Positions 17,599 to 24,355 of a DNA stretch of 27,190 nucleotides are shown here, in pieces (position 1 is the first letter of the stretch; each line of letters starts with the position of its first letter). The stretch comes from an uncultured Johnsonella sp. GTDB taxonomy: Bacteria; Bacillota; Clostridia; Lachnospirales; Lachnospiraceae. The stretch is taken from assembly GCA_937927235.1 (NCBI GenBank), contig CALBCM010000028.1, forward strand, positions 1 through 27,190, given 5' to 3'. A program made the translations under genes and the position numbers. The notes beneath the pieces were generated by a model. It was not told the DNA's origin. It made no database searches and was given only the letters and a program-made list of their open reading frames with translations.

Positions 17599-18597
17599 CT
17601 AAATTTCCATACTTTCCCTGATAAGTTCATTCAATCCGCTCTCCCTAAAGTCTATGCATTGGAGTATAGCATTGCAAATCTCATTTGCCTTTGAATTACC
17701 GTGCGCTTTTACTACAAGACCTTTAAGCCCCAGAAGCGGAGCACCCCCATAGCTTGAAGCATCGAAATCCTTTAAGGCTCTTTTTAAGGCAGGCTTGATA
17801 AGCAAAGCTCCGATCTTGGTAATATTCCCTTCTGTCAGTGCCTGCTTTATTTTTTCAAGCAGTGCCGAGCCTACCCCCTCATAGAGCTTAAGGATGACAT
17901 TGCCTGTAAATGCCTCACATACTATAACATCAGCACCGCCCTTGGGAATTTCTCTTGCTTCAATACTCCCTATAAAGTTTATATCGGTGCAGGATTTTAA
18001 AAGCGGAAAGGTTTCCTTGACAAGAGCATTTCCCTTTTCTTCTTCAGCACCTATATTAACTATAGCTACTCTCGGATTTGAGATTTTCAGCATTTTCTTC
18101 ATATAAATTGAACCCATTCGGGCAAACTGCACAAGATGCTCAGCCCTTGCATCAACATTGGCTCCGCAGTCTATAAGCAGTGAAACCCCTTTAGTAGTCG
18201 GCAAAAGCGGAGCAAGAGGCGCTCTGTGTACTCCTTTTATTCTGCCTGCAATCAGCTGACCGCCTACAAGCAAGGCTCCTGTACTTCCAGCAGATACCAG
18301 CGCATCAGCCTCGTCATTTTTTAAAAGCTTCATAGCGACAACTATTGAAGAATCCTTTTTTGAGCGTATCGCAGCTACCGGTGCCTCTTCATTTGTAATA
18401 ACCTCACTGGCAGGCACTATAAAAAGTCTGCTCTTATCATAGCTTTCCTTTTCTTCAAGCACTTTATTTATAATTTTGGAGTTTCCTACAAGCTTGATTA
18501 CCACCTGAGTGTCTTTTTTGAGTGCATCCAGACCGCCCTGTATAATTTCCTCAGGTGAATAATCACCTCCCATAGCATCAACTGCCACTGTTACCAT
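17599..18597 (-). CDS. plsX: phosphate acyltransferase PlsX
   Basis: PlsX converts acyl-ACP to acyl-phosphate, which PlsY then uses to acylate glycerol-3-phosphate; it is a peripheral membrane enzyme. The protein is 332 residues. The family N-terminus VAVDAMGGDYSPEEIIQG, then EEAPVAAIRSKKDSSIVVAM, GSTGALLVGG and CEAFTGNVILKLYEG are all present. The chosen ATG at 18597 has GGAGG 8 nt upstream; an earlier ATG at 18612 overlaps the SD. A sigma-A promoter sits about 150 nt upstream, and acpP starts immediately after the stop. The gene is first in the plsX-acpP-rnc-smc-ftsY run. The yceD and rpmF genes that often precede plsX are missing. Confidence 0.95.
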   Translation of the reverse strand: MVTVAVDAMGGDYSPEEIIQGGLDALKKDTQVVIKLVGNSKIINKVLEEKESYDKSRLFIVPASEVITNEEAPVAAIRSKKDSSIVVAMKLLKNDEADALVSAGSTGALLVGGQLIAGRIKGVHRAPLAPLLPTTKGVSLLIDCGANVDARAEHLVQFARMGSIYMKKMLKISNPRVAIVNIGAEEEKGNALVKETFPLLKSCTDINFIGSIEAREIPKGGADVIVCEAFTGNVILKLYEGVGSALLEKIKQALTEGNITKIGALLIKPALKRALKDFDASSYGGAPLLGLKGLVVKAHGNSKANEICNAILQCIDFRESGLNELIRESMEI

Positions 18598-18633
18598 CGC
18601 AAAAGCCTCCATATAATTGTTGTATTTTAATCA

Positions 18634-18687
18634 CGGCACTTAAGGCGGAGCTTATTTGTGCCGGCAGGCATTAAAAGCTCCTGCGGC
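18634..18687 (-). other. plsX leader with two overlapping hairpins
   Basis: The untranslated leader between the plsX promoter and gene can form an upstream stem (18660-18687, GCCGCAGG with CCTGCCGGC, one bulged base) or a downstream stem (18634-18663, CGGCAC with GTGCCG plus an inner TAAG/CTTA). They share 18660-18663 and so exclude each other. A possible AGGAG SD and ATG lie in the first stem and loop, opening a 14-codon frame (18671 down to 18627). No T-run follows either stem. Confidence 0.45.
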
Positions 18688-18742
18688 TGTCTGCTTTATT
18701 TACCAAAGAGCCAAAGAGCTACTGTAAATACTGACAAAAAAC

Positions 18743-18771
18743 ATAATAAACTATATTAATTAAAATATCAA
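18743..18771 (-). promoter_or_regulatory. sigma-A promoter of the plsX operon
   Basis: The -35 box TTGATA (18766-18771) and -10 box TATTAT (18743-18748) are separated by exactly 17 bp of AT-rich DNA, reading toward plsX. The -35 box overlaps the ackA TGA stop codon (18768-18770), so the transcript starts just beyond ackA. Confidence 0.75.
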
Positions 18772-19967
18772 CTGTTTATAAGTCTTTTTGTTTCCCTTGC
18801 GATAGCAAGCTCTTCATTTGTAGGTATAAGCATTACCTTTACTTTTGAAGAGGGCTTTGATATAAGAGTAAGCTTGCCTCTTACATCATTTGCCGCCTCG
18901 TCAATCTCTACACCAAGATAGCCCAGGTACTTGCAGATATCTGCACGTCCTGCCTTGTCATTTTCACCTATTCCTGCGGTAAAGGCTATGGCATCCACTC
19001 CATTCATTGCGGCGGCATAGGCACCTATGTATTTTGCCACTCCGTACTTAAAGGCTTCAAGAGATATATTTGCCAGTTCATTTCCGCTTTCAGCTTCCTT
19101 TTCTATGTCTCTGAAATCAGAGGAAATTCCTCCGCTCATTCCAAGCACGCCTGATTTTCTATTTAAAATTTCAAGCACCTCATCAATAGTTTTATCCTCC
19201 TTATGGGCTATAAATTGAATTATTGCCGGGTCTATATCTCCTGACCTGGTTCCCATGATAAGCCCCTCAAGAGGAGTAAGCCCCATTGAAGTGTCTACAC
19301 ATTTGCCTCCTATAGAGGCGGAAACTGAAGAGCCGTTTCCAAGATGGCATACTATCACCTTTGCATTTTTCGGGTCAAGGTTTCCAAATTTAATAGCCTC
19401 TCCTGCAACAAACATGTGGCTTGTGCCGTGGAAGCCATACCGCCTGATAGAGTATTTTTCATAATATTCATTCGGAATCGCATATCTGCAGGCTTTTTGA
19501 GGCATGGACATACCAAAAGCAGTATCAAATACCACTACATTCGGCACTCCCGGAACAGCCTTTTCAACGGCCTCAATTCCCATAAGATTTGCAGGATTAT
19601 GCAAAGGTCCCAGGTCAAAGCATTCTCTTATCCCCTCCTTCACTTTCTCATCAACAATGGTTGACTCACTGTATTTCATTCCCCCGTGAACAACCCTATG
19701 GCCTACAGCTGAGATTTCCGAAATCTCCTTAATAACTCCGTGCTCCTTATCAGTAAGTGCTTCCATTACAAGGCTTATTGCCACATTGTGGTCGGGCATA
19801 TCTTTTTCAATCACAAGCCTCTCACCGCCGGCAGGCTCATGGGTAAGCTTTGAATTTGCTATGCCTATTCTTTCACACAGCCCCTTTGCAAGCACTTTCT
19901 CGTTTTCCATATCTATAAACTGATATTTAAGTGATGAACTTCCGCAGTTAATTACAAGTATTTTCAT
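18768..19967 (-). CDS. ackA: acetate kinase
   Basis: AckA interconverts acetyl phosphate plus ADP with acetate plus ATP, yielding ATP at the end of fermentation. The protein is 399 residues, full length. The phosphate-binding start MKILVINCGSSSLKYQ is present, with GHRVVHGG (substrate arginine), FDTAFG, YGFHGTSH, CHLGNGSS, TRSGDIDP and AFTAGIGEN, all signature blocks of the acetokinase fold. GGAG lies 7 nt before the ATG. pta is 67 nt upstream on the same strand and is presumably cotranscribed. The stop codon lies within the plsX promoter, so transcription of ackA could interfere with or feed into the plsX operon. Confidence 0.97.
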   Translation of the reverse strand: MKILVINCGSSSLKYQFIDMENEKVLAKGLCERIGIANSKLTHEPAGGERLVIEKDMPDHNVAISLVMEALTDKEHGVIKEISEISAVGHRVVHGGMKYSESTIVDEKVKEGIRECFDLGPLHNPANLMGIEAVEKAVPGVPNVVVFDTAFGMSMPQKACRYAIPNEYYEKYSIRRYGFHGTSHMFVAGEAIKFGNLDPKNAKVIVCHLGNGSSVSASIGGKCVDTSMGLTPLEGLIMGTRSGDIDPAIIQFIAHKEDKTIDEVLEILNRKSGVLGMSGGISSDFRDIEKEAESGNELANISLEAFKYGVAKYIGAYAAAMNGVDAIAFTAGIGENDKAGRADICKYLGYLGVEIDEAANDVRGKLTLISKPSSKVKVMLIPTNEELAIARETKRLINS

Positions 19968-20034
19968 TTTTATTCTCCAGATTATTTATTTTATATTTAT
20001 AATTTAAACAGCTACAGGGAATTTCCAGCTTTAC

Positions 20035-21030
20035 CTATTCCGCCATCGCCTGAACTGCCGTAATTGCTACAACTCCCACTATGTCCTGCCATGAACAGCC
20101 TCTTGACAGGTCATTGACAGGTTTGGAAATGCCCTGACACATAGGACCGTAGGCCTCAGCCTTAGCCAGTCTTTGTACCAGCTTATAGCCTATATTACCT
20201 GCATCAAGGTCAGGAAAGACAAGTACATTTGCAGCTCCTGCCACCTTTGAGTCCTTTGCCTTGCTCTTTCCTATCTCCGGAACTATAGCGGCATCAAGCT
20301 GAAGCTCACCGTCTATCTCAAATTGAGGAGCAAGCTCCTTTGCTATCCTTGTAGCCTCAGCCACCTTATCTACATCGGGGTGCTTTGCACTGCCCTTGGA
20401 AGAATGGCTTAGCATTGCTACCTTAGGCTCTGATTTGGTCAAAAATCTAAAGCTTTCTGCGGAGGATACCGCTATACTGGCAAGCTCCTCCGGGTTAGGA
20501 TTTTGTACAAGCCCTGAATCGGCAAATACAAACACTCCCTCATTTCCATATTCGCAGTCAGGCACTTCCATTAAAAAGAAGGCTGAAACCAGCTTGGTAC
20601 CCGGCTTGGTTTTAATAATCTGCAGACTCGGTCTTAAGGTATCAGCAGTGGAGTGGCAGGCACCGCTTACCATACCGTCAGCATCGCCCGCTTTAATTAT
20701 AAGACAAGCATAATAGGCGTAATCACTCAGCATGATTTTTCTGGCTTCTTCATGCGTCAGTCCCTTGGACTTTCTGAGCTCAACAAAGAGGTCTTCATAT
20801 TTCTGGGTTTTTTCATAAGTATTCGGGTCAATAATTACAGCCTTGCTTATGTCACAACCCGCAGAGTTTTTCTTAATCTCCTCAGCTGTACCTATAATAA
20901 TAATATTTGCTATACCTTCTTTTAAGATCACTTCTGCCGCCTTAAAAGTTCTTTCATCCATAGATTCAGGCAGCACTATTGTTTTATTACCCTGTCTCGC
21001 CCTATCCTTAATTTTATCAATAATTCCCAT
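20035..21030 (-). CDS. pta: phosphate acetyltransferase
   Basis: Pta converts acetyl-CoA and phosphate to acetyl phosphate, feeding AckA. The protein is 331 residues, the short catalytic-only form without the N-terminal DRTGG and P-loop domains of E. coli Pta. The start KTIVLPESMDERTFKAAE, then DADGMVSGACHSTADTLRP in two pieces (GDADGMVSGA and STADTLRP), FADSGLVQNPNPEELA, MLSHSSKGSAKHPDVDKV and VFPDLDAGNIGYKLVQR are all family motifs. AAAGGGA precedes the ATG by about 9 nt. A promoter with a TATAAT -10 lies upstream, and the gene is divergent from tmcAL across a 151-nt gap. Confidence 0.96.
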   Translation of the reverse strand: MGIIDKIKDRARQGNKTIVLPESMDERTFKAAEVILKEGIANIIIIGTAEEIKKNSAGCDISKAVIIDPNTYEKTQKYEDLFVELRKSKGLTHEEARKIMLSDYAYYACLIIKAGDADGMVSGACHSTADTLRPSLQIIKTKPGTKLVSAFFLMEVPDCEYGNEGVFVFADSGLVQNPNPEELASIAVSSAESFRFLTKSEPKVAMLSHSSKGSAKHPDVDKVAEATRIAKELAPQFEIDGELQLDAAIVPEIGKSKAKDSKVAGAANVLVFPDLDAGNIGYKLVQRLAKAEAYGPMCQGISKPVNDLSRGCSWQDIVGVVAITAVQAMAE

Positions 21031-21096
21031 TTTGATTTTTCCCTTTCAATTTTTTTACAAGTGAAAATAATGTTTATTCCTGTATTATTTGCTATA

Positions 21097-21126
21097 ATTA
21101 TAGTATATTTATGTAGATAAATACAA
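21097..21126 (-). promoter_or_regulatory. promoter of pta-ackA
   Basis: The -10 box TATAAT (21097-21102) and -35-like TTGTAT (21121-21126) with an 18-bp spacer read toward pta. The -10 lies in a 12-bp perfect palindrome (21092-21103), so a TATAAT also reads toward tmcAL, though no good -35 was found for that direction. Confidence 0.6.
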
Positions 21127-21181
21127 GTATAAACTTATCTGTTATACTTTTATCATTAATAAATGCTGATGGGAAAATTTT

Positions 21182-22513
21182 ATGAATAAATATGGCGATA
21201 AAACGATACTGGGCATTATAGCTGAATATAACCCCTTTCACAAAGGGCATGAATATCAGATAAAACAAGCTCTTAAAAAATGCGGGGCTGACTATGTCAT
21301 AGCTGTTATAAGCGGGCATTTTGTACAAAGAGGAGAACCGGCAATCTTTGATACCTATACCAGAGCAGGCATGGCATTAAGCTGCAATATTGATGCCGTC
21401 TTTGACGTGCCCTCTCCCTTTTCCACCGCTTCGGCAGAAGATTTTGCCGGATACGGTGTAAGTCTGCTTGATAAGCTGGGAGCAGACTATATATCCTTTG
21501 GTTGTGAGGATGCGGATTTAAGGGATTTATACCTCATTGCCTCAACACTGCTTGATGAAAATAAAACTTGTGCTGATAATCCCTACAGCTTTAAAAATAT
21601 TATACACTCCGAGCTTAGTGCCGGAAAAAGCTATCCTTCAGCAAGAAGCAGTGCCGTTTTAAAAAGCCTGGAGGCTTCAGGCTTTAACCGAGAATATATT
21701 GATAAAATTGCAGAAATATTAAAAAAGCCTAATAACATCCTGGGTATAGAATATATAAAATCAATACTGAGGCTTAATTCCAGGCTGAAACCGGTAATAA
21801 TCAAACGCTGCGGTGCAGAGCATAACAGCACTGAAATCTCTGCAGGTAATTTAGCTTCGGCAGCTTCGATAAGAAAAGTCCTGTTAAATAATTTAAAAAA
21901 TCCTGAAAGCCTGGCTGCATACCTGCCAAAACCCTGCTACAGGATTATAAAAAGCTCAAAGCCCCTCTTTCCTGATATAATCACAGGATATATTTATAAA
22001 AAAATCCTTGAGATTAAGTATACCGCCAAGAACAGCTTGGATTCCTATTCCGATATTTCCGCAGATTTTAAAGAAAGGCTCTATAATACTATAAGTCCAA
22101 GTACCTCTTATGAAGAAATGATAAGTCAAATCAAGTCAAAGCAATATACTTATACCAGAATCTCACGAGCCTTAATTCATATAGCCTTAAATATAAAAAA
22201 AGAAGATATGCAGCTGTTTAAAAGCGGAGATTATGCATATTATGCCAGGCTGATAGGCTTTAAAAAATCCGGCTCCAAGCTTCTCAGTCTATTAAAGGAA
22301 AGAGCAAAAATCCCTATTATAAGCAAGCTGGCTGATGCGGATAAGGTACTCCTTGCCGCCTTTAATGAAGCTTCGCCTTTAAGCTGCGAAGCGGGACGTA
22401 AGCTTCTTTTAAAGGAAATTTATGCAGGAGAGCTGTATAATTCTCTATATTATGATATGTACAAAGTCACACTGCCGAATGTATTTGAAAGAAAGTTTTT
22501 AACAGTTGATTAA
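21182..22513 (+). CDS. tmcAL: tRNA(Met) cytidine acetate ligase
   Basis: TmcAL makes N4-acetylcytidine at the wobble base of elongator tRNA-Met, activating free acetate with ATP to acetyl-AMP. The protein is 443 residues, slightly longer than the usual 390-420. The nucleotidyltransferase signature is in GIIAEYNPFHKGHEYQI (11-27), with HxGH at 20-23. ISGHFVQRGEPA, DTYTRAGMAL and FGCED blocks follow, matching the family, and SAGNLASAASIRK-type sequence (SASIRKVL equivalent) lies mid-protein. The SD is weak (GGGA about 9 nt upstream), but no other in-frame start fits. It is divergent from pta-ackA, and the shared theme of acetate makes the placement sensible. Confidence 0.92.
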   Translation: MNKYGDKTILGIIAEYNPFHKGHEYQIKQALKKCGADYVIAVISGHFVQRGEPAIFDTYTRAGMALSCNIDAVFDVPSPFSTASAEDFAGYGVSLLDKLGADYISFGCEDADLRDLYLIASTLLDENKTCADNPYSFKNIIHSELSAGKSYPSARSSAVLKSLEASGFNREYIDKIAEILKKPNNILGIEYIKSILRLNSRLKPVIIKRCGAEHNSTEISAGNLASAASIRKVLLNNLKNPESLAAYLPKPCYRIIKSSKPLFPDIITGYIYKKILEIKYTAKNSLDSYSDISADFKERLYNTISPSTSYEEMISQIKSKQYTYTRISRALIHIALNIKKEDMQLFKSGDYAYYARLIGFKKSGSKLLSLLKERAKIPIISKLADADKVLLAAFNEASPLSCEAGRKLLLKEIYAGELYNSLYYDMYKVTLPNVFERKFLTVD

Positions 22514-22552
22514 TTCCGATTGATTGAGGCAAAATCAGTTGTGATAAATTTC

Positions 22553-22581
22553 TTGCTTTTTTAATAAAGCTGTGATAAAAT
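22553..22581 (+). promoter_or_regulatory. promoter of rplS
   Basis: The boxes TTGCTT (22553-22558) and TAAAAT (22576-22581) have a 17-bp spacer, reading toward rplS. An overlapping alternative (TTGTGA with TAATAA) exists. It lies 40 nt after the tmcAL stop and would give a leader of about 100 nt. Confidence 0.5.
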
Positions 22582-22587
22582 TTCCAC

Positions 22588-22676
22588 GTTGTCTAAAAGC
22601 GGTGTTCCTCTGCTCTGCAAGCTATTCAATCAGGCATTTACATGTCAAGGCATGAACATCAAATTAAAACAGGAGG
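22588..22676 (+). promoter_or_regulatory. candidate L19 leader RNA
   Basis: The rplS leader contains GGTGTTC (22601-22607) and GAACATC (22654-22660), which form a 7-bp long-range helix with one G-U pair just before the AGGAGG SD (22671-22676). A short GCU/AGC hairpin lies between. Ribosomal protein L19 leaders that bind L19 are known in Firmicutes. The fit is by position and pairing, not by alignment. Confidence 0.45.
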
Positions 22677-22685
22677 ATTTATACA

Positions 22686-23030
22686 ATGAATGAATTAATC
22701 AGAAAAATAGAAACTGAGCAGCTTAAACCGGCAGTATCTGAATTTAATATAGGAGATACGGTAAAGGTTTACAACAAGATTAAAGAGGGAAACAGAGAAA
22801 GAGTACAGGTATTTGAGGGTGTAGTGCTGAAAAGACAAAACGGCGGCATCAGAGAAACCTTTACTGTCAGAAAACTTTCAAACGGTGTCGGTGTTGAAAA
22901 AACCTGGCCGGTACACTCACCATTTATTGACAAGATTGAAGTGGTAAGAAAGGGTAAGGTAAGGAGAGCTAAGCTGTTCTATCTGCGCGGACGTATCGGT
23001 AAGGCTGCAAAGGTAAAGGAAGCGAGATAA
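22686..23030 (+). CDS. rplS: 50S ribosomal protein L19
   Basis: L19 sits at the 30S-50S interface of the ribosome. The protein is 114 residues, standard length. The family motifs are intact: GDTVKVYNKIKEGNRERVQVFEGVVLKRQ (read as GDTVKVYNKIKEG and RVQVFEGVVLKRQ), ETFTVRKLSNGVGVEK, HSPFIDKIEVVRKGKVRRAKL, and FYLRGRIGKAAKVKE. AGGAGG lies 9 nt before the ATG. It is monocistronic here, with its own promoter, leader and terminator, instead of lying in the rpsP-rimM-trmD-rplS operon of many Firmicutes. Confidence 0.97.
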   Translation: MNELIRKIETEQLKPAVSEFNIGDTVKVYNKIKEGNRERVQVFEGVVLKRQNGGIRETFTVRKLSNGVGVEKTWPVHSPFIDKIEVVRKGKVRRAKLFYLRGRIGKAAKVKEAR

Positions 23031-23055
23031 AAAAATAATAATCTGATAGGAAATC

Positions 23056-23095
23056 AAACTACCAGCCAGACTTTAGGATTGGATGGTAGTTTTTT
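23056..23095 (+). terminator. intrinsic terminator after rplS
   Basis: The arms ACTACCAGCC (23058-23067) and GGATGGTAGT (23081-23090) pair over 10 positions with one G-A mismatch and a 13-nt loop, followed by a run of six T. It ends the rplS transcript. On the opposite strand the following T-run is short, so bidirectional use for the convergent EIIC gene is possible but weaker. Confidence 0.8.
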
Positions 23096-23162
23096 ATTTA
23101 TATTTAAATAAATCTGAAGCATTAATATTCAATTTATTAGCTCTCAGGTACCGGTATAAGTA

Positions 23163-24254
23163 CTAAGTAAGCTTCATATCCCCTTCTTCTACCCATCCGA
23201 TTTTTCTTAAAAACATATTTATCAAAGGACAAATAATTGCAGGAAATACAAAAGAAATTAGTATAAGCCCCGCCCAGTCAAAGCCGGTAATGGAGAGTTT
23301 ACTGCCCTCGGCGAGGTCTTTGACCCAACCAGAGTAAATGCCGATTTGACCGACAAGTCCGCAAGTACCCATACCCGAAGAAACGGCAGCCCCGTCCATG
23401 CGAAGCTTAAAAAAACAGGTGGCTAGAGGTCCGGTAATCATGGAAGTGATGCAGGGAGCAATCCAAATGCGGGGATTCTTAACAATATTTCCCATTTGCA
23501 GCATGGAAGTGCCTATGCCTTGTGATATAAGCCCTGACCACTTGTTTTCAGGAAAGGACATTACTGCAAATCCTATCATTTGTGCACAGCAGCCGGCAAC
23601 CGCCGCTCCTCCGGCAAGTCCGGTAAGTCCCAAGGCGGCACAAATGGCAGCGGAGGATATGGGCAGGGTAAGTGCCATACCAACAAGTAAAGCTATAAGT
23701 ATGCCCATTAAAAACGGTTGAAGCTCCGTAGCCCACATAATTATGTCTCCGAGCTTCATTGCAGCTTTTCCTATAGCAGGTGCCCACCATGCAGAAAGTA
23801 CAACTCCGACAGCAATTGTAACTAAGGGAGTTACCAAGATGTCTATTTTTGTTTCCTTTGATACCGCCTTTCCGACCTCAGCGGCAATTATTGCGACAAA
23901 AAGCACTGCCAAAGGTCCGCCGGCACCGCCGAGAGCATTAGAGGCAAATCCTACCGTTATCAAAGAAAAAAGTACGAGAGGCGGACAATGAAGAGCATAG
24001 CCTATGGCAACCGCCATGGCGGGACCGCTTACCGCACCGGCAAGTCCTCCGACCGTATAATCAACGCCGGCAATACTTGCCACCGGGGAGCTTAGGAAAG
24101 CTATGTGAAATTGAGTTCCCACGGTATTGATTATAGTACCTATCAAAAGAGAGCAAAAAAGTCCCTGTGCCATGGCACTCAGTGCATCAATACCATAGCG
24201 TTTGGCAGAGATTTCAATATTTTTTCGTTTTAAGAATACAAGTATTTTTTTCAT
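23163..24254 (-). CDS. PTS EIIC-like membrane protein (PfoR-type)
   Basis: This is a 363-residue, very hydrophobic protein with about nine to ten membrane segments, glycine- and alanine-rich, resembling the PTS_EIIC_2 family that also includes clostridial PfoR. Typical features are the start ISAKRYGIDALSAMAQGLF, TVGTQFH, VGGLAGAVSGPAMAVAIGYAL and a middle SSAAICAALGLTGLAGGAAVAGCC. No EIIA or EIIB domain or gene is nearby, so sugar phosphorylation would need partners elsewhere; a non-PTS transport or regulatory role is possible. The substrate is unknown. I use ATG at 24254 because AGGTG is 5 nt upstream; a GTG three bases earlier is too close to the SD. It has its own promoter and lies 101 nt after the metal ATPase gene. 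Confidence 0.75.
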   Translation of the reverse strand: MKKILVFLKRKNIEISAKRYGIDALSAMAQGLFCSLLIGTIINTVGTQFHIAFLSSPVASIAGVDYTVGGLAGAVSGPAMAVAIGYALHCPPLVLFSLITVGFASNALGGAGGPLAVLFVAIIAAEVGKAVSKETKIDILVTPLVTIAVGVVLSAWWAPAIGKAAMKLGDIIMWATELQPFLMGILIALLVGMALTLPISSAAICAALGLTGLAGGAAVAGCCAQMIGFAVMSFPENKWSGLISQGIGTSMLQMGNIVKNPRIWIAPCITSMITGPLATCFFKLRMDGAAVSSGMGTCGLVGQIGIYSGWVKDLAEGSKLSITGFDWAGLILISFVFPAIICPLINMFLRKIGWVEEGDMKLT

Positions 24255-24295
24255 CACTTCACCTATATAAAGTTTAAAATCAAATTTTTAGTGAG

Positions 24296-24325
24296 AGTAT
24301 ATCAAATGGCGGCATGAGCTGTCAA
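24296..24325 (-). promoter_or_regulatory. promoter of the EIIC-like gene
   Basis: A consensus -35 TTGACA (24320-24325) and -10 TATACT (24296-24301) with an 18-bp spacer read toward the EIIC-like gene, about 45 nt before its start. The gene is therefore likely independent of the upstream ATPase gene. Confidence 0.7.
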
Positions 24326-24355
24326 GACCAAGCAATATGATGATAATGAAGTCAA

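Noticed and set aside
21098..21328. Minus-strand open frame of 76 codons across the pta/tmcAL gap
   Set aside because: It overlaps the start of tmcAL on the opposite strand and the pta promoter, and resembles no known protein.
23149..23156. Palindrome TACCGGTA between rplS and the EIIC gene
   Set aside because: It resembles the core of the TetR operator but lies downstream of both convergent genes, where an operator makes little sense; 8 bp can arise by chance.
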